A stretch of 64,000 bases of DNA from Pseudomonas sp. H9 (GCF_004353925.1 NZ_SMOK01000007.1:186001-250000), one strand, 5' to 3'. Positions 47,462 through 58,418 are shown, counted from the stretch's first letter. The notes: generated by a model from the letters alone, not told the origin. A program made the numbers and translations.

Positions 47462-48493
47462 TCAGTAGCTGTCTTGCGGCAAGCTGGCGATGATCGAGCG
47501 GTAGCTGTTCATACGCTGCTGCTGCACGCGACCGTCCTCCAGAGCCTTGAGCAGGGCACAGCCGGGCTCGCGATCGTGCTTGCAGTCGCGGAAACGGCAG
47601 GTACCCAGCAAGTCGGTGAACTCGATAAAGCCTGCTTCAACATCGGCACGGCTGACGTGGCCGAGGCCGAACTCGCGAATGCCCGGGGAGTCGATCAGCT
47701 CTCCGCCACCCGGGAAGTGGTACAGGCGTGCGGTCGTGGTGGTATGCGTACCCTGGCCAGACCACTCAGACAGATCGCCTACGCGGGTCTGTACGTCGGG
47801 TAACAGGCTGTTGACCAAGGACGATTTGCCGACGCCCGACTGCCCCACAAAGACGCTGATATGCCCATCCAATTGCGCTTGCAACTGTTGCATGCCATTA
47901 CCGTGGTGGGCCGAGACTTCCAGCAGTGGATAGCCCAGTTGCCGGTACACCGCCAGCAGCGCATTGAGCGCCGGAGCGTTTTGCTCATTGATCAGGTCGG
48001 CCTTGTTCAACAGCAGCAGTGGGCGTATGCCGGCATGTTCGGCAGCGACCAGATAACGGTCGATCAGGTTGGCATGGGGCTCCGGTGCCGGAGCGAAGAC
48101 AATTACGATCAGGTCGACGTTGGCAGCAACGGGTTTGAGCTGGCCGCGGCTGTCGGGGCGGCACAGTTCGGTATTGCGCGGCATCTGCGCGACGATCACG
48201 CCGATGCCCTGGTTGCCCGCACGCCAGACCACACGATCACCGGTGACCAGTGCTGGCAGGTTCGCGCGCAAGTGGCAGCGGAACACCTGGCCGGCGTCAT
48301 CACCGTCTTGAGCTTCGACCTCGACCTGTACGCCGAAGTGCGCGATCACCAGGCCGAGTTGTTCGGGGCCGAGGTCGCCGCCTTCGAGCTCCTTCAGGGT
48401 CTGTTGTTCGCGTTTGGCGGCGCGGGCAGCGCGTTCACCCTGGATTTTTTCGATCCGCCAGTTCTGGCGGCGATTGAGCTGGCGTTTGGCCAT
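47462..48493 (-). CDS. rsgA: Ribosome small subunit-dependent GTPase RsgA
   Basis: This 343-residue circularly permuted GTPase assists maturation of the 30S subunit. It has an N-terminal basic extension ([17 protein letters not shown]), an OB fold, a G domain with motif order NKAD (LLLNKADL), [10 protein letters not shown] (P-loop) and DSPGIREFG, and a C-terminal zinc finger ([14 protein letters not shown]). I chose ATG at 48493 for the family start MAKRQ; an ATG eight codons upstream is less likely. It is divergent from orn, as in other Pseudomonas. Confidence 0.95.
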   Translation of the reverse strand: MAKRQLNRRQNWRIEKIQGERAARAAKREQQTLKELEGGDLGPEQLGLVIAHFGVQVEVEAQDGDDAGQVFRCHLRANLPALVTGDRVVWRAGNQGIGVIVAQMPRNTELCRPDSRGQLKPVAANVDLIVIVFAPAPEPHANLIDRYLVAAEHAGIRPLLLLNKADLINEQNAPALNALLAVYRQLGYPLLEVSAHHGNGMQQLQAQLDGHISVFVGQSGVGKSSLVNSLLPDVQTRVGDLSEWSGQGTHTTTTARLYHFPGGGELIDSPGIREFGLGHVSRADVEAGFIEFTDLLGTCRFRDCKHDREPGCALLKALEDGRVQQQRMNSYRSIIASLPQDSY

Positions 48494-48584
48494 GAAGGTT
48501 CCGTGTGAGACATGCATTATTAAACGGCGAGGAGTTTAGCACGCTCCACTAGGCTAAACTGCGCACCTACCGAGGAGCAGAATC

Positions 48585-49127
48585 ATGCAAAACCCACAGA
48601 ACCTGATCTGGATAGACCTGGAAATGACCGGTCTGGATCCGGACAATGACGTCATTATTGAAATGGCCACTATCGTCACTGACAGTGATCTCAACACCTT
48701 GGCCGAAGGCCCGGTGATTGCCATTCACCATAGCGACGAGGTGCTGGCGCGCATGGATGAGTGGAACACCCGCACCCACGGCGCTTCTGGCCTGACGCAA
48801 CGGGTCAAGGACAGCAAGGTGAGCATGGCCGAGGCCGAGGCCCAGACCATTGCCTTCCTTGAGCAGTGGGTGCCGAAAGGCAAGTCGCCGATCTGCGGCA
48901 ACAGCATCTGTCAGGATCGTCGTTTCCTTTATCGCCACATGCGCAGCCTGGAAAATTACTTCCACTACCGCAATCTGGATGTCTCCACACTCAAAGAGCT
49001 GGCGGCACGCTGGGCGCCTGAAGTGCGCGACAGCTTCAAGAAGGGGGGTACTCACCTGGCCCTGGATGATATCCGCGAATCGATCAATGAACTGCGTCAC
49101 TATCGTGAGCACTTCATCAAGTTCTGA
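48585..49127 (+). CDS. orn: Oligoribonuclease
   Basis: This 180-residue DEDDh exonuclease degrades 2- to 5-nucleotide RNAs, including the pGpG product of c-di-GMP breakdown. Active-site residues are visible in [12 protein letters not shown], in [13 protein letters not shown] and in [11 protein letters not shown]. The length is standard and the ATG follows GAGGAG. It is divergent from rsgA. Confidence 0.98.
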   Translation: MQNPQNLIWIDLEMTGLDPDNDVIIEMATIVTDSDLNTLAEGPVIAIHHSDEVLARMDEWNTRTHGASGLTQRVKDSKVSMAEAEAQTIAFLEQWVPKGKSPICGNSICQDRRFLYRHMRSLENYFHYRNLDVSTLKELAARWAPEVRDSFKKGGTHLALDDIRESINELRHYREHFIKF

Positions 49128-49227
49128 TCGCCTGGCCGCACGGTTGTACAGACAATCCGTGCGGTGCCCCCTTTTGGTGCTTGAGGCAACTGGTTAGACT
49201 GCGCGCCCCCTTGCACGGATCCGCACC

Positions 49228-49839
49228 ATGTTGTTGATGCTCTACCTCATTGCAATCACTGCTGAAGCCATGACAGGCGCGCTGTCTGCCGGGCGGCGCG
49301 GGATGGACTGGTTTGGCGTGGTGTTGATCGCCTGTGTTACCGCATTGGGCGGTGGGTCGGTGCGCGACGTATTGCTGGGGCATTACCCGCTGACTTGGGT
49401 CAAACACCCTGAATACCTGGTGCTGACCAGCTTCGCCGCACTGATGACGATCTTCATCGCGCCATTGATGCGTCACTTACGCTCGCTGTTTCTGGTGCTT
49501 GATGCGCTGGGCTTGGTGGCCTTTACCTTGATTGGTTGCATGACCGCACTGGAAATGGGGCAGGGCATGCTGGTGGCCTCGATCAGTGGCGTCATCACCG
49601 GTGTATTTGGCGGTATTCTTCGGGATATTTTCTGTAACGATATCCCGCTGATCTTCCGCCGCGAGCTGTATGCCAGTGTGTCGTTTGCTGCAGCCTGGTT
49701 TTACCTGGGCTGTGTGCACTTCAACGTGCCCAGCGAACAGTCCATCCTGCTGACATTGTTTGGCGGTCTCCTACTGCGCTTGTTGGCCATTCGTTTCCAT
49801 TGGGAAATGCCGAAGTTCCATTACAACGACGAGCATTGA
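49228..49839 (+). CDS. TRIC-family (UPF0126) trimeric cation channel protein
   Basis: This 203-residue inner-membrane protein has seven hydrophobic helices and two related halves, each with a glycine-rich turn followed by R-D: ALGGGSVRDVLLG and VFGGILRDIFCN. This is the signature of the UPF0126/TRIC family; bacterial members are trimeric potassium channels in structure, but their cell role is unsettled. It lies between orn and the convergent queG, with a REP pair after it. Confidence 0.87.
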   Translation: MLLMLYLIAITAEAMTGALSAGRRGMDWFGVVLIACVTALGGGSVRDVLLGHYPLTWVKHPEYLVLTSFAALMTIFIAPLMRHLRSLFLVLDALGLVAFTLIGCMTALEMGQGMLVASISGVITGVFGGILRDIFCNDIPLIFRRELYASVSFAAAWFYLGCVHFNVPSEQSILLTLFGGLLLRLLAIRFHWEMPKFHYNDEH

Positions 49840-49852
49840 GTGGGCAATCGCA

Positions 49853-49901
49853 TCGCGGGGCTAGCCCGCTCCTACTCGGTGGGAGCGGGCTTGCACCGCG
49901 A
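49853..49901. repeat. REP element pair partly used as coding sequence of queG
   Basis: Two REP cores are in inverted orientation: TCGCGGGGCTAGCCCGCTCC, then GTGGGAGCGGGCTTGC ACCGCGA. Each has one or two base changes from the consensus. The queG stop codon (minus strand, 49872-49874) lies in the gap between the two cores, so the right core is translated as the QueG C-terminus. Confidence 0.85.
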
Positions 49902-50957
49902 TGAATGCTGAGCTAGCGCCCACTCCACGTGCTCGCGCACGAGCTCCGATGGATACGTCTGGCGAGCTTTCAATGCCTCCAGCACTTGAATAGTCGACGG
50001 CGCATTCCCCAGCCCCACCGCCAAATTCCGTAACCAGCGTTCATAACCTGCGCGGCGCAGCGGTGAGCCTTCGGTACTGTCGAGAAAGGTTTGCTCATCC
50101 CACATGAACAGTTCGGCCAGCCCGGCACTGTCGAGGTTGTGCCGGGGCTTGAAGTCATTCTCGCCGGTGGGCCGGGCAAAGCGGTTCCACGGGCAGACAA
50201 TCTGGCAGTCATCACAGCCGAACACGCGGTTGCCGATCAGGGCGCGCAAATCCTCGGGAATAGCACTTTTCAGTTCGATGGTCAGGTAGGAGATACAGCG
50301 CCTGGCGTCCAGCACGTAAGGGCCGACAAAAGCCTGGGTAGGGCAGATGTCGAGGCAAGCGCTGCAACGACCGCAGTGCTCGCTAACCTGGGGCGGATCG
50401 ACCGGCAACGGCAGGTCGACGAACAGTTCAGCCAGGAAGAAGTAGCTACCCGCTTTGCGGTTGAGCAACAGCGTGTTCTTGCCGATCCAGCCCAGGCCGG
50501 CCTGCTCGGCGATGGCCTTCTCCAGCACCGGAGCGCTGTCAACGAACGCACGAAAGCCAAACGGGCCGATCTCTTTCTGAATGCGCTCGGCCAGGTGCTG
50601 TACGCGCTTGCGCACCAACTTGTGGTAATCGCGCCCTAGGGCATAACGGGAGATGTAGGCTTTTTCTGGCTGGGCCAGTTGCTGGGCCATGCGCGTATCA
50701 CCCGGCAGATAATCCATGCGCAAAGACACCACGCGCAGGGTACCCGGCACCAGTTGGTCAGGGTGCGAGCGCTTGCTGCCGTGGGCGCCCATGTAGTCCA
50801 TCTCACCGTGGTAGCCCGCTTGCAGCCAGCGCTCCAGGTGCTGTTCGTGCTCAGCCAGATCCACCCCGGCAATACCAACGTGGGCAAAGCCGAGTTCTTT
50901 GCCCCAATCCTTGATCGATTGGGCCAGTGCGGGAAGATCGGGGGTAGCAGCAGACAT
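49872..50957 (-). CDS. queG: Epoxyqueuosine reductase QueG
   Basis: This 361-residue cobalamin- and iron-sulfur-dependent enzyme reduces epoxyqueuosine to queuosine in tRNA. Two [4Fe-4S] motifs are present: CGRCSACLDICP and CDDCQIVCP. The GYHGEMDYM segment and the VLEKAIAEQAGLGWIGKN block are typical. The last nine or so residues (SSRCKPAPTE) are encoded by a REP element, which probably replaced or extended the natural end. It is divergent from nnrD. Confidence 0.93.
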   Translation of the reverse strand: MSAATPDLPALAQSIKDWGKELGFAHVGIAGVDLAEHEQHLERWLQAGYHGEMDYMGAHGSKRSHPDQLVPGTLRVVSLRMDYLPGDTRMAQQLAQPEKAYISRYALGRDYHKLVRKRVQHLAERIQKEIGPFGFRAFVDSAPVLEKAIAEQAGLGWIGKNTLLLNRKAGSYFFLAELFVDLPLPVDPPQVSEHCGRCSACLDICPTQAFVGPYVLDARRCISYLTIELKSAIPEDLRALIGNRVFGCDDCQIVCPWNRFARPTGENDFKPRHNLDSAGLAELFMWDEQTFLDSTEGSPLRRAGYERWLRNLAVGLGNAPSTIQVLEALKARQTYPSELVREHVEWALAQHSSRCKPAPTE

Positions 50958-51020
50958 GGGAAATAAGGCAACGCAGACTCAGGTGCGTATAATTCTGCCA
51001 GACATCGGAGCCTTTGACCC

Positions 51021-51881
51021 ATGCCTCAGACCAAACACTCGGCAAACCAGCCGCAGATCCTTACCAGTGCTGTATTGACGCCACTGGCGCCTCGCCCACT
51101 GACGGCCCAGAAAGGCGACTTTGGCCATGTGCTGGTGGTGGGTGGCGACCGTGGAACGGGTGGGGCGGTCATGCTCAGTGCCGAAGCGGCATTGCGCTGT
51201 GGCGCCGGGCTGGTTTCGCTGGTCACGCGCAGCGAGCATGTGCCCGCGGCCTTGGCGCGGCTGCCGGAGGTGATGTGCCTGGGTGTGCACTCGGCCAATC
51301 AATTGATGACACCGATTGAGCGGGCCTCGGTAGTGGTCGTGGGGCCGGGGCTCGGGCAAGCAGCCTGGGGGCGCAGCCTGTTGTCGGCTGTCGCCAACGC
51401 CCAGGCCCCGCAGGTGTGGGATGCCGATGCCTTGAACCTGCTGGCCCGTGTACCTTTGCCGTTGGCGGCGGGCTCGATCATCACCCCGCACCCTGGGGAA
51501 GCGGCACGGCTACTGGGCATCTCTACCGAAGCGGTACAGGCTGACCGTGCCGGTGCAGTGTGCAAACTGGCGCGCAAGTACGCGGTCATCTGCGTACTCA
51601 AAGGCACGGGCACCCTGGTGGCTGACCCGTCCGGGGAACTGCGGTTGTGCAACCGTGGCCATCCCGCCATGGCCGGCGCGGGGTTGGGCGATGTACTCAG
51701 CGGTGTGCTGGGGGCATTTTTGTCTCAGGGTATGTCGGCGTGGGACGCCGCCTGCCTGGGTGTGTGGTTGCATGCCTGTGCGGGAGAGCGGTTGGGCGCG
51801 CAGGGTCGAGGGCTGGCAGCCAGTGATCTGGTGCCGGTGATTCGTCATTTATTGGAGGAGCATTCAGCGTGTCAGGTGTAA
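51021..51881 (+). CDS. nnrD: ADP-dependent NAD(P)H-hydrate dehydratase (NnrD domain)
   Basis: This 286-residue protein has only the kinase-like YjeF C-terminal domain: GDFGHVLVVGGDRGTGGAVML, VVVGPGLGQ, TPHPGEAARLLG and AMAGAGLGDVLSG. It repairs damaged NADH and NADPH hydrates. The epimerase domain normally fused at the N-terminus in E. coli NnrR/D is absent, as is usual in Pseudomonas. It starts the run that continues to tsaE (13-base overlap), amiB, mutL and miaA. Confidence 0.92.
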   Translation: MPQTKHSANQPQILTSAVLTPLAPRPLTAQKGDFGHVLVVGGDRGTGGAVMLSAEAALRCGAGLVSLVTRSEHVPAALARLPEVMCLGVHSANQLMTPIERASVVVVGPGLGQAAWGRSLLSAVANAQAPQVWDADALNLLARVPLPLAAGSIITPHPGEAARLLGISTEAVQADRAGAVCKLARKYAVICVLKGTGTLVADPSGELRLCNRGHPAMAGAGLGDVLSGVLGAFLSQGMSAWDAACLGVWLHACAGERLGAQGRGLAASDLVPVIRHLLEEHSACQV

Positions 51882-52339
51882 CCCTGTTTTTGGCCGATGA
51901 AGAGGCCATGGTCCGCTTCGGCGGCCGTATCGCCGAAGTGACCAAAGGTCACGGTGTGATTTTTCTGGAAGGTGACCTGGGGGCGGGGAAAACCACCCTG
52001 TCGCGGGGCATTATCCGTGGGCTGGGGCACAAGGGTGCGGTCAAAAGCCCTACCTTCACTGTGGTTGAACCCTACGAGATTGGCGACATCCGTGCCTTCC
52101 ACTTCGACCTCTATCGCTTGGTCGACCCTGAAGAGCTGGAATTCCTCGGAATTCGCGATTATTTCGAAGATGACGCGCTGTGCCTGTTCGAATGGCCCCA
52201 AAAGGGGGCGGGTGTTTTGCCAAAGCCCGACCTGACCATTACCATAAGCCCCCAGGCGAGCGGTCGTTCGCTCAACCTGTCGCCGCAGGGGGCACGTGGC
52301 GAAGCCTGGTGTGCCGCTCTGGCCTTGGAATTCAAATAG
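51869..52339 (+). CDS. tsaE: tRNA threonylcarbamoyladenosine synthesis ATPase TsaE
   Basis: This 156-residue P-loop ATPase works with TsaB and TsaD in making t6A at tRNA position 37. The Walker A motif is LEGDLGAGKTTLSR, followed by KSPTFTVVEPY, FHFDLYRL and LFEWPQKG. The GTG start overlaps nnrD by 13 bases and has GGAGGA upstream. It is 15 bases before amiB. Confidence 0.95.
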   Translation: MSGVTLFLADEEAMVRFGGRIAEVTKGHGVIFLEGDLGAGKTTLSRGIIRGLGHKGAVKSPTFTVVEPYEIGDIRAFHFDLYRLVDPEELEFLGIRDYFEDDALCLFEWPQKGAGVLPKPDLTITISPQASGRSLNLSPQGARGEAWCAALALEFK

Positions 52340-52354
52340 AAAATGGGGATAGGT

Positions 52355-53767
52355 ATGCGCATTCGCGCACTGGTTGCGGTCGTAGGATTGCTGCTTACGG
52401 CGGTAACTGTTGATGCTTTGGCCGTCACGCAAGTCAAAAGTGTGCGTTTGTGGCGAGCACCGGATAACACGCGGCTGGTATTCGACCTCTCGGGGCCGGT
52501 GCAGCATAGCGTCTTTACCCTGAGTGCCCCAGACCGCCTGGTTATCGACATCAATGGTGCAACCCTGGCTGCGCCGCTGACGGTCTCTACCTCCAATACC
52601 CCGATTACCAGCGTACGCTCGGCCCAGCGTACGCCGACCGACCTGCGTGTCGTGGTTGACCTGAACAAGTCGGTGACGCCCAAGAGCTTCACCCTGGCGC
52701 CCAACGCCCAGTACGGTAATCGTCTGGTTGTCGACCTGTACGACCAGGCTGCCGATGCGGTGTCGCCGCCGCCAACGCCGCCGGTTGCTACTACGCCCGC
52801 TGTACCGGTGACGCCTGCGCAGCCTGCTATCAAGCTCACGCCTGTGCCCAGCGGCAAGCGTGACATTGTCATTGCGATCGATGCGGGCCATGGTGGCGAA
52901 GACCCAGGTGCTTCAGGCTCCAAGGGGCAACATGAGAAAGACATCGTGCTGTCGATTGCCAAAGAGCTGCAGCGCCAGATCAACGGCGAAAAAGGCTACC
53001 GTGCCGAGCTGACGCGTACCGGCGACTATTTCATTCCGTTGCGCAAGCGTACGGAAATCGCCCGTAAGAAAGGCGCAGACCTGTTCATTTCGATCCATGC
53101 CGACGCTGCACCGTCGAAAGCAGCCTTTGGCGCCTCGGTATTCGCCTTGTCGGATCGCGGTGCAACCTCGGAAACCGCCCGTTGGCTGGCCGACAGTGAA
53201 AACCGTTCCGACCTGATCGGTGGCGCCGGCAACGTCAGCCTCGATGACAAGGACCGTATGCTGGCCGGCGTGCTGCTTGACCTGTCGATGACCGCATCGC
53301 TCAGCTCCAGCCTGAACGTCGGCCAGAAAGTGCTGGGCAACATGGGGCGTGTCACCCCGCTGCACAAGCGTCGTGTCGAGCAGGCCGGGTTCATGGTGCT
53401 CAAATCGCCAGACATCCCTTCGATTCTGGTAGAAACCGGCTTTATCTCCAACGCCAACGAGGCGGCCAAGCTGGCGACTCCAAGCCACCAGCAATCCCTG
53501 GCGCGCTCGATCCACAGTGGCGTGCGCCAGTTCTTCCAGCAGAATCCGCCGCCAGGCACTTATATCGCGTTCCTGCGTGACAGCGGCAAGATCGCCCAAG
53601 GTCCGCGTGAACACAGCGTGCGCCCTGGCGAAACCTTGGCAATGATCGCCGTGCGCTATCAGGTCAACGTGGCCAGCTTGCGCTCTGCCAATAACCTCAA
53701 GACGGACGAGCTCAAGGTGGGTCAGAGCCTGAGCATTCCTGCTACAGCACTGGCGTCCCAGCAATGA
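52355..53767 (+). CDS. amiB: N-acetylmuramoyl-L-alanine amidase AmiB
   Basis: This 470-residue exported amidase cleaves septal peptidoglycan and helps daughter cells separate. It has a signal peptide ([22 protein letters not shown]), an AMIN domain (about residues 25-130), a Pro/Thr linker, an Amidase_3 domain ([32 protein letters not shown]) and a C-terminal LysM domain ([19 protein letters not shown]). The ATG at 52355 follows GGGGATAGG; the ATG at 52343 has no site. Its stop overlaps mutL (ATGA). Confidence 0.94.
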   Translation: MRIRALVAVVGLLLTAVTVDALAVTQVKSVRLWRAPDNTRLVFDLSGPVQHSVFTLSAPDRLVIDINGATLAAPLTVSTSNTPITSVRSAQRTPTDLRVVVDLNKSVTPKSFTLAPNAQYGNRLVVDLYDQAADAVSPPPTPPVATTPAVPVTPAQPAIKLTPVPSGKRDIVIAIDAGHGGEDPGASGSKGQHEKDIVLSIAKELQRQINGEKGYRAELTRTGDYFIPLRKRTEIARKKGADLFISIHADAAPSKAAFGASVFALSDRGATSETARWLADSENRSDLIGGAGNVSLDDKDRMLAGVLLDLSMTASLSSSLNVGQKVLGNMGRVTPLHKRRVEQAGFMVLKSPDIPSILVETGFISNANEAAKLATPSHQQSLARSIHSGVRQFFQQNPPPGTYIAFLRDSGKIAQGPREHSVRPGETLAMIAVRYQVNVASLRSANNLKTDELKVGQSLSIPATALASQQ

Positions 53768-55680
53768 GTGGGAGTGCGCGGATCGAGCTGCTCAGCCCGC
53801 GGCTGGCGAACCAGATCGCCGCCGGTGAGGTGGTCGAGCGTCCTGCATCGGTGATCAAGGAGTTGCTGGAGAACAGCCTGGACTCCGGGGCCCGCCGTAT
53901 TGATGTTGAAGTTGAACAGGGTGGCGTCAAGCTGCTGCGGGTGCGTGACGACGGCAGTGGCATTGCCGCTGATGACCTGCCGCTGGCGCTGGCCCGTCAC
54001 GCCACCAGCAAGATTCGTGACCTGGAAGACCTCGAGCGGGTGATGAGCCTGGGGTTCCGCGGCGAGGCCCTGGCTTCGATCAGTTCGGTGGCCCGTCTGA
54101 CCCTCACATCGCGTACGCGCGATGCCGAGCAGGCCTGGCAAGTAGAGACCGAAGGGCGTGACATGGCCCCGCGTGTGCAGCCGGCTGCGCACCCGGTGGG
54201 TACATCCGTTGAAGTGCGCGACCTGTTCTTCAATACACCGGCGCGGCGCAAGTTTCTCAAAACCGAGAAAACCGAGTTCGATCACCTTCAAGAAGTGATC
54301 CGGCGCCTGGCCTTGGCACGCTTTGACGTGGCTTTTCACCTGCGCCACAACGGCAAGAGCATCCTCAGCCTGCACGAAGCCCATGATGATACGGCCCGCG
54401 CCCGGCGTGTGGCGGCGATCTGCGGCCCAGGGTTTCTTGAGCAGGCGTTGCCCATCGAGATTGAGCGCAACGGCCTGCACCTTTGGGGTTGGGTAGGTTT
54501 GCCGACCTTCTCGCGCAGCCAGGCCGATTTGCAGTATTTCTTCGTCAACGGTCGTGCCGTGCGCGACAAGTTGGTAGCCCACGCGGTGCGCCAGGCGTAT
54601 CGCGATGTGCTGTTCAATGGTCGGCATCCGACGTTCGTGCTGTTTTTCGAGGTCGATCCTACGGGGGTCGACGTCAACGTGCACCCGACCAAGCATGAAG
54701 TGCGCTTCCGTGACGGACGTATGGTGCATGACTTCCTGTATGGCACTTTGCACCGGGCTTTAGCCGACGTCCGCCCGGAAGATCAACTGGCTGCACCGGC
54801 CGCAACCAGTGAAATCATCCGTCCCAGCGGCCTGCAGGCGGGCGAGTTCGGCCCGCAGGGCGAGATGCGTCTGGCGGCCAACGTGCTTGAGCAACCTGTG
54901 GCCGAACCGGCTGCGCGCAGCTTCGGCGCGGGCAACGGTAGCAACACGGGCGGTGGTGGCGGATATCAGTACCAGTACACCCCGCGCCCGGCCCAAGCGC
55001 TACCGGCTGCCGAAGCGCAGAGCGTCTACCGTGAGTTCTTTTCGCCGCTCAACAGCGAGGCCGCGCCTGTTGCGCTGCCCGAAAGCCAGGGTGATATTCC
55101 ACCGTTGGGCTACGCCCTCGCTCAGCTCAAAGGCATCTACATCCTTGCCGAAAATGCCGTGGGTCTGGTGTTGGTAGACATGCACGCCGCCCATGAGCGC
55201 ATCATGTACGAGCGCTTGAAGGTGGCCATGGCCAGCGAAGGCTTGAGCGGTCAGCCACTGCTGGTGCCTGAGTCCCTGGCATTGAGCCAGCGCGAGGCCG
55301 ACTGTGCCGAAGAACACGCCGAATGGTTCCAGCGCCTGGGCTTCGAACTTCAACGCCTCGGGCCGGAAAGCCTGGCGATCCGTCAGATCCCCGCGCTGCT
55401 CAAGCAGGCCGAAGCCAACCGCTTGGTCCAGGATGTACTGGCCGACTTGATGGAGTACGGCACCAGCGACCGTATTCAGGCGCATTTGAACGAGTTGCTC
55501 GGCACCATGGCGTGCCACGGCGCCGTTCGCGCCAACCGGCGCCTGGCGGTGGCCGAGATGAACGGCTTGTTGCGTGATATGGAGAACACCGAGCGCAGCG
55601 GGCAATGTAACCATGGCCGACCGACCTGGACCCAGCTGGGCCTGGACGATCTGGATAAACTGTTCCTGCGCGGTCGATAA
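53764..55680 (+). CDS. mutL: DNA mismatch repair protein MutL
   Basis: This 638-residue mismatch-repair ATPase has the N-terminal GHKL domain ([42 protein letters not shown]) and a C-terminal dimerisation/endonuclease domain with [12 protein letters not shown] (about 472-483), which fits D[QM]HA(X)2E(X)4E, plus the CNHGRP zinc-site motif. This marks a MutL with likely nicking activity, unlike E. coli. A glycine-rich linker joins the halves. It overlaps amiB by four bases, and miaA begins one base after its stop. Confidence 0.97.
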   Translation: MSGSARIELLSPRLANQIAAGEVVERPASVIKELLENSLDSGARRIDVEVEQGGVKLLRVRDDGSGIAADDLPLALARHATSKIRDLEDLERVMSLGFRGEALASISSVARLTLTSRTRDAEQAWQVETEGRDMAPRVQPAAHPVGTSVEVRDLFFNTPARRKFLKTEKTEFDHLQEVIRRLALARFDVAFHLRHNGKSILSLHEAHDDTARARRVAAICGPGFLEQALPIEIERNGLHLWGWVGLPTFSRSQADLQYFFVNGRAVRDKLVAHAVRQAYRDVLFNGRHPTFVLFFEVDPTGVDVNVHPTKHEVRFRDGRMVHDFLYGTLHRALADVRPEDQLAAPAATSEIIRPSGLQAGEFGPQGEMRLAANVLEQPVAEPAARSFGAGNGSNTGGGGGYQYQYTPRPAQALPAAEAQSVYREFFSPLNSEAAPVALPESQGDIPPLGYALAQLKGIYILAENAVGLVLVDMHAAHERIMYERLKVAMASEGLSGQPLLVPESLALSQREADCAEEHAEWFQRLGFELQRLGPESLAIRQIPALLKQAEANRLVQDVLADLMEYGTSDRIQAHLNELLGTMACHGAVRANRRLAVAEMNGLLRDMENTERSGQCNHGRPTWTQLGLDDLDKLFLRGR

Positions 55681-55681
55681 A

Positions 55682-56653
55682 ATGAGTGGTAAACCACCCG
55701 CGATATTCCTGATGGGCCCGACCGCGGCGGGCAAGACCGACCTGGCCATCGAGCTGACCAACGTGTTGCCGTGCGAGCTGATCAGCGTTGATTCGGCGTT
55801 GATTTATCGCGGCATGGACATCGGCACCGCCAAACCCTCGAAAGAGGTGTTGGCTGCCCATCCCCACCGCTTGATCGACATTCTCGACCCGGCCCAGAGC
55901 TATTCTGCTGCCGAATTTCGCCGTGATGCGCTGGAAGCCATGGCTGATATCACAGCACGCGGTAAAATCCCGCTGCTGGTTGGCGGCACCATGCTTTATT
56001 ACAAGGCACTGCTGGAAGGCCTGGCTGACATGCCGGCTGCCGATCCACAGGTGCGCGCCGAGCTGGAAGAAGAGGCTGAACGCATCGGCCTGCAGGGATT
56101 GCACCAGCAACTGGCGGCGGTTGACCCTGAGTCGGCGGCCAGAATTCACCCGAATGACCCCCAGCGTCTGATTCGCGCGCTGGAAGTTTATCGGGTCAGC
56201 GGTATGACAATGACGGCTCACCGCCAACGTCAATCCGCGGAAAGTAGCGCTGCAGGCCCTTCGGCGGCGGGTCATTTGCCCTATACTGTCGCCAGCCTGG
56301 CCATTGCGCCTGCCGATCGTCACGTCTTGCACGAACGAATTGCGCTACGATTTGGGCAAATGTTGGAACAGGGCTTCGTTGACGAGGTCCGATCGCTGCG
56401 AGCCAGAAGTGACTTACATGCGGGGTTGCCGTCTATACGGGCGGTTGGCTATCGCCAGGTCTGGGATCATCTTGATGGCAAGTTAACATCAGTTGAAATG
56501 CAGGAGCGCGGCATTATTGCGACTCGCCAATTGGCGAAACGGCAATTCACATGGTTGCGTAGTTGGGCTGACTTGCACTGGCTAGACAGCCTGGCTTGCG
56601 ACAATCTGTCTCGCACCTTGAAATACCTCGGATCGGTCTCCATATTGAGCTGA
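55682..56653 (+). CDS. miaA: tRNA dimethylallyltransferase MiaA
   Basis: This 323-residue enzyme adds dimethylallyl to A37 of tRNAs that read UNN codons. The P-loop is [12 protein letters not shown], followed by [18 protein letters not shown] and the FFLDRP-like region. The ATG at 55682 is one base after the mutL stop; the open frame extends upstream inside mutL but without a site. hfq follows after 94 bases. Confidence 0.96.
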   Translation: MSGKPPAIFLMGPTAAGKTDLAIELTNVLPCELISVDSALIYRGMDIGTAKPSKEVLAAHPHRLIDILDPAQSYSAAEFRRDALEAMADITARGKIPLLVGGTMLYYKALLEGLADMPAADPQVRAELEEEAERIGLQGLHQQLAAVDPESAARIHPNDPQRLIRALEVYRVSGMTMTAHRQRQSAESSAAGPSAAGHLPYTVASLAIAPADRHVLHERIALRFGQMLEQGFVDEVRSLRARSDLHAGLPSIRAVGYRQVWDHLDGKLTSVEMQERGIIATRQLAKRQFTWLRSWADLHWLDSLACDNLSRTLKYLGSVSILS

Positions 56654-56747
56654 GTCCTTGTAATTGCCGTCTATCCTTGGGGGTGGGGCGGCTTGAGCCA
56701 TCAGTTTTTTTGTTTTTTTACTATTGATCCTTACAGGAGTGCGGCAT

Positions 56748-57008
56748 ATGTCAAAAGGGCATTCGCTACAAGACCCTTACTTGAATACTTTGAGAAAAGA
56801 AAAAGTTGGGGTTTCGATCTATTTGGTTAACGGCATCAAACTGCAAGGCACGATCGAATCCTTCGACCAGTTCGTGATCCTGCTGAAAAACACCGTCAGC
56901 CAGATGGTTTACAAGCACGCTATCTCGACAGTTGTTCCTGTGCGTCCGATCCGTCTGCCAAGCGCATCCGAATCCGAGCATGGCGACGCTGAGCCAGGTA
57001 ACGCCTGA
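56748..57008 (+). CDS. hfq: RNA chaperone Hfq
   Basis: This 86-residue Sm-like hexameric protein pairs small RNAs with mRNAs and also helps Crc repress catabolic genes in Pseudomonas. Sm motifs are visible in [22 protein letters not shown] (split here as Sm1) and [14 protein letters not shown] (Sm2). The ATG at 56748 follows GGAG. The upstream 94 bases contain long T runs and a possible promoter. hflX begins 12 bases after the stop. Confidence 0.98.
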   Translation: MSKGHSLQDPYLNTLRKEKVGVSIYLVNGIKLQGTIESFDQFVILLKNTVSQMVYKHAISTVVPVRPIRLPSASESEHGDAEPGNA

Positions 57009-57020
57009 TAGGAGTCTGCT

Positions 57021-58322
57021 TTGTTCTTTGAGCGCCACGGTGGTGGTGAGCGAGCAGTCCTCGTTCACTTGGAAGGTCAGAACCCTGAGGCGCGCGAAGA
57101 TCCGCAGGAGTTTCAGGAGCTGGCACTGTCGGCAGGGGCCGATATAGTCGCGTTCGCCAGTGTGGCGCGACATCAGCCCACCGCCAAATACCTGATTGGC
57201 AGCGGCAAGGTCGAGGAACTGCGCGACCTGGTCAAAGCCGAACAGGTAGATTTGGTGATTTTCAATCACACCCTTACTCCCAGTCAGGAACGTAACCTCG
57301 AACGAGTCTTCGAGTGTCGCGTGCTTGACCGCACCGGTCTGATTCTCGATATCTTCGCCCAGCGGGCGCGTACCCATGAGGGTAAGCTGCAGGTTGAACT
57401 GGCCCAGCTTGAGTACATGAGCACGCGGCTGGTACGCGGCTGGACGCACCTTGAGCGGCAAAAAGGTGGTATCGGCCTGCGTGGCCCGGGTGAAACCCAG
57501 CTGGAAACCGACCGCCGTCTGCTGCGGGTACGCCTGCGTCAGATCAAGGCGCGGCTGGAAAAAGTACGCAGCCAGCGCGAGCAGGCTCGCCGTGGGCGTA
57601 AGCGTGCGGACATCCCTTCCGTGTCTCTGGTTGGCTATACCAACGCCGGTAAATCGACCCTGTTCAACGCCCTGACCCAGTCCGAGGTATACGCGGCCGA
57701 CCAGTTGTTCGCGACCCTCGACCCGACACTGCGTCGGCTTGAGCTTGACGATGTCGGGCCAATTGTCCTGGCCGATACGGTGGGCTTCATTCGCCACCTG
57801 CCGCACAAGCTGGTCGAAGCTTTTCGGGCTACGCTCGAAGAGTCGAGCAACTCTGATCTGCTCCTGCATGTGATCGACGCCCATGAGCCTGAGCGTATGG
57901 AGCAGATCGAGCAGGTGATGGCAGTCTTGGGGGAGATTGGTGCAGAAGGCTTGCCGATCCTCGAGGTCTATAACAAACTCGACTTGCTTGAAGGCGTTGA
58001 GCCACAAATCCAGCGGGATGCCGATGGCAAGCCGCAGCGGGTCTGGGTTTCGGCGCGTGATGGGCGTGGCCTGGATCTGGTGGGGCAGGCAGTCGCCGAA
58101 TTATTGGGGGATGACCTGTTTATCGGAACCTTGCGCCTTGAACAGCGTTTTGCGCGGTTGCGCGCGCAGTTCTTTGCATTGGGTGCTGTACAGGGTGAAG
58201 AGCACGACGATGAAGGCAGCAGCCTTCTGGCCATTCGGGTGTCGCGGGTCGAGTTCAATCGCCTGGTCAGTCGTGAAGGCCTGAAGCCGGCAGAGTTCAT
58301 CGAGCAACACACTTTGCAATAA
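57021..58322 (+). CDS. hflX: Ribosome-associated GTPase HflX
   Basis: This 433-residue GTPase splits stalled or heat-damaged ribosomes. The N-terminal ATP-binding-like domain is followed by the signature GGIGLRGPGETQLE (about 151-164) and the G domain: VGYTNAGKSTLFNAL, DTVGFIRHLP and YNKLDL. It begins with TTG behind GGAG at six bases, giving FFERHGGGERAVLVHLE. It is 12 bases after hfq in the usual hfq-hflXKC order. Confidence 0.94.
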   Translation: MFFERHGGGERAVLVHLEGQNPEAREDPQEFQELALSAGADIVAFASVARHQPTAKYLIGSGKVEELRDLVKAEQVDLVIFNHTLTPSQERNLERVFECRVLDRTGLILDIFAQRARTHEGKLQVELAQLEYMSTRLVRGWTHLERQKGGIGLRGPGETQLETDRRLLRVRLRQIKARLEKVRSQREQARRGRKRADIPSVSLVGYTNAGKSTLFNALTQSEVYAADQLFATLDPTLRRLELDDVGPIVLADTVGFIRHLPHKLVEAFRATLEESSNSDLLLHVIDAHEPERMEQIEQVMAVLGEIGAEGLPILEVYNKLDLLEGVEPQIQRDADGKPQRVWVSARDGRGLDLVGQAVAELLGDDLFIGTLRLEQRFARLRAQFFALGAVQGEEHDDEGSSLLAIRVSRVEFNRLVSREGLKPAEFIEQHTLQ

Positions 58323-58324
58323 AA

Positions 58325-58344
58325 GCCCGGCGACGCGGCCGGGC
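58325..58344 (+). terminator. GC-rich hairpin between hflX and hflK
   Basis: GCCCGGC, loop GACGCG, GCCGGGC lies just after the hflX stop. It has no T tract and may act as an attenuator or mRNA stabiliser rather than a full terminator. Confidence 0.4.
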
Positions 58345-58418
58345 AGCCGTGACAGGCATTCTGTAGCATTGGACGGCGCGCCGTGGGTGCGTCTTTGCTT
58401 TATCAGATGGAGAGCGCT

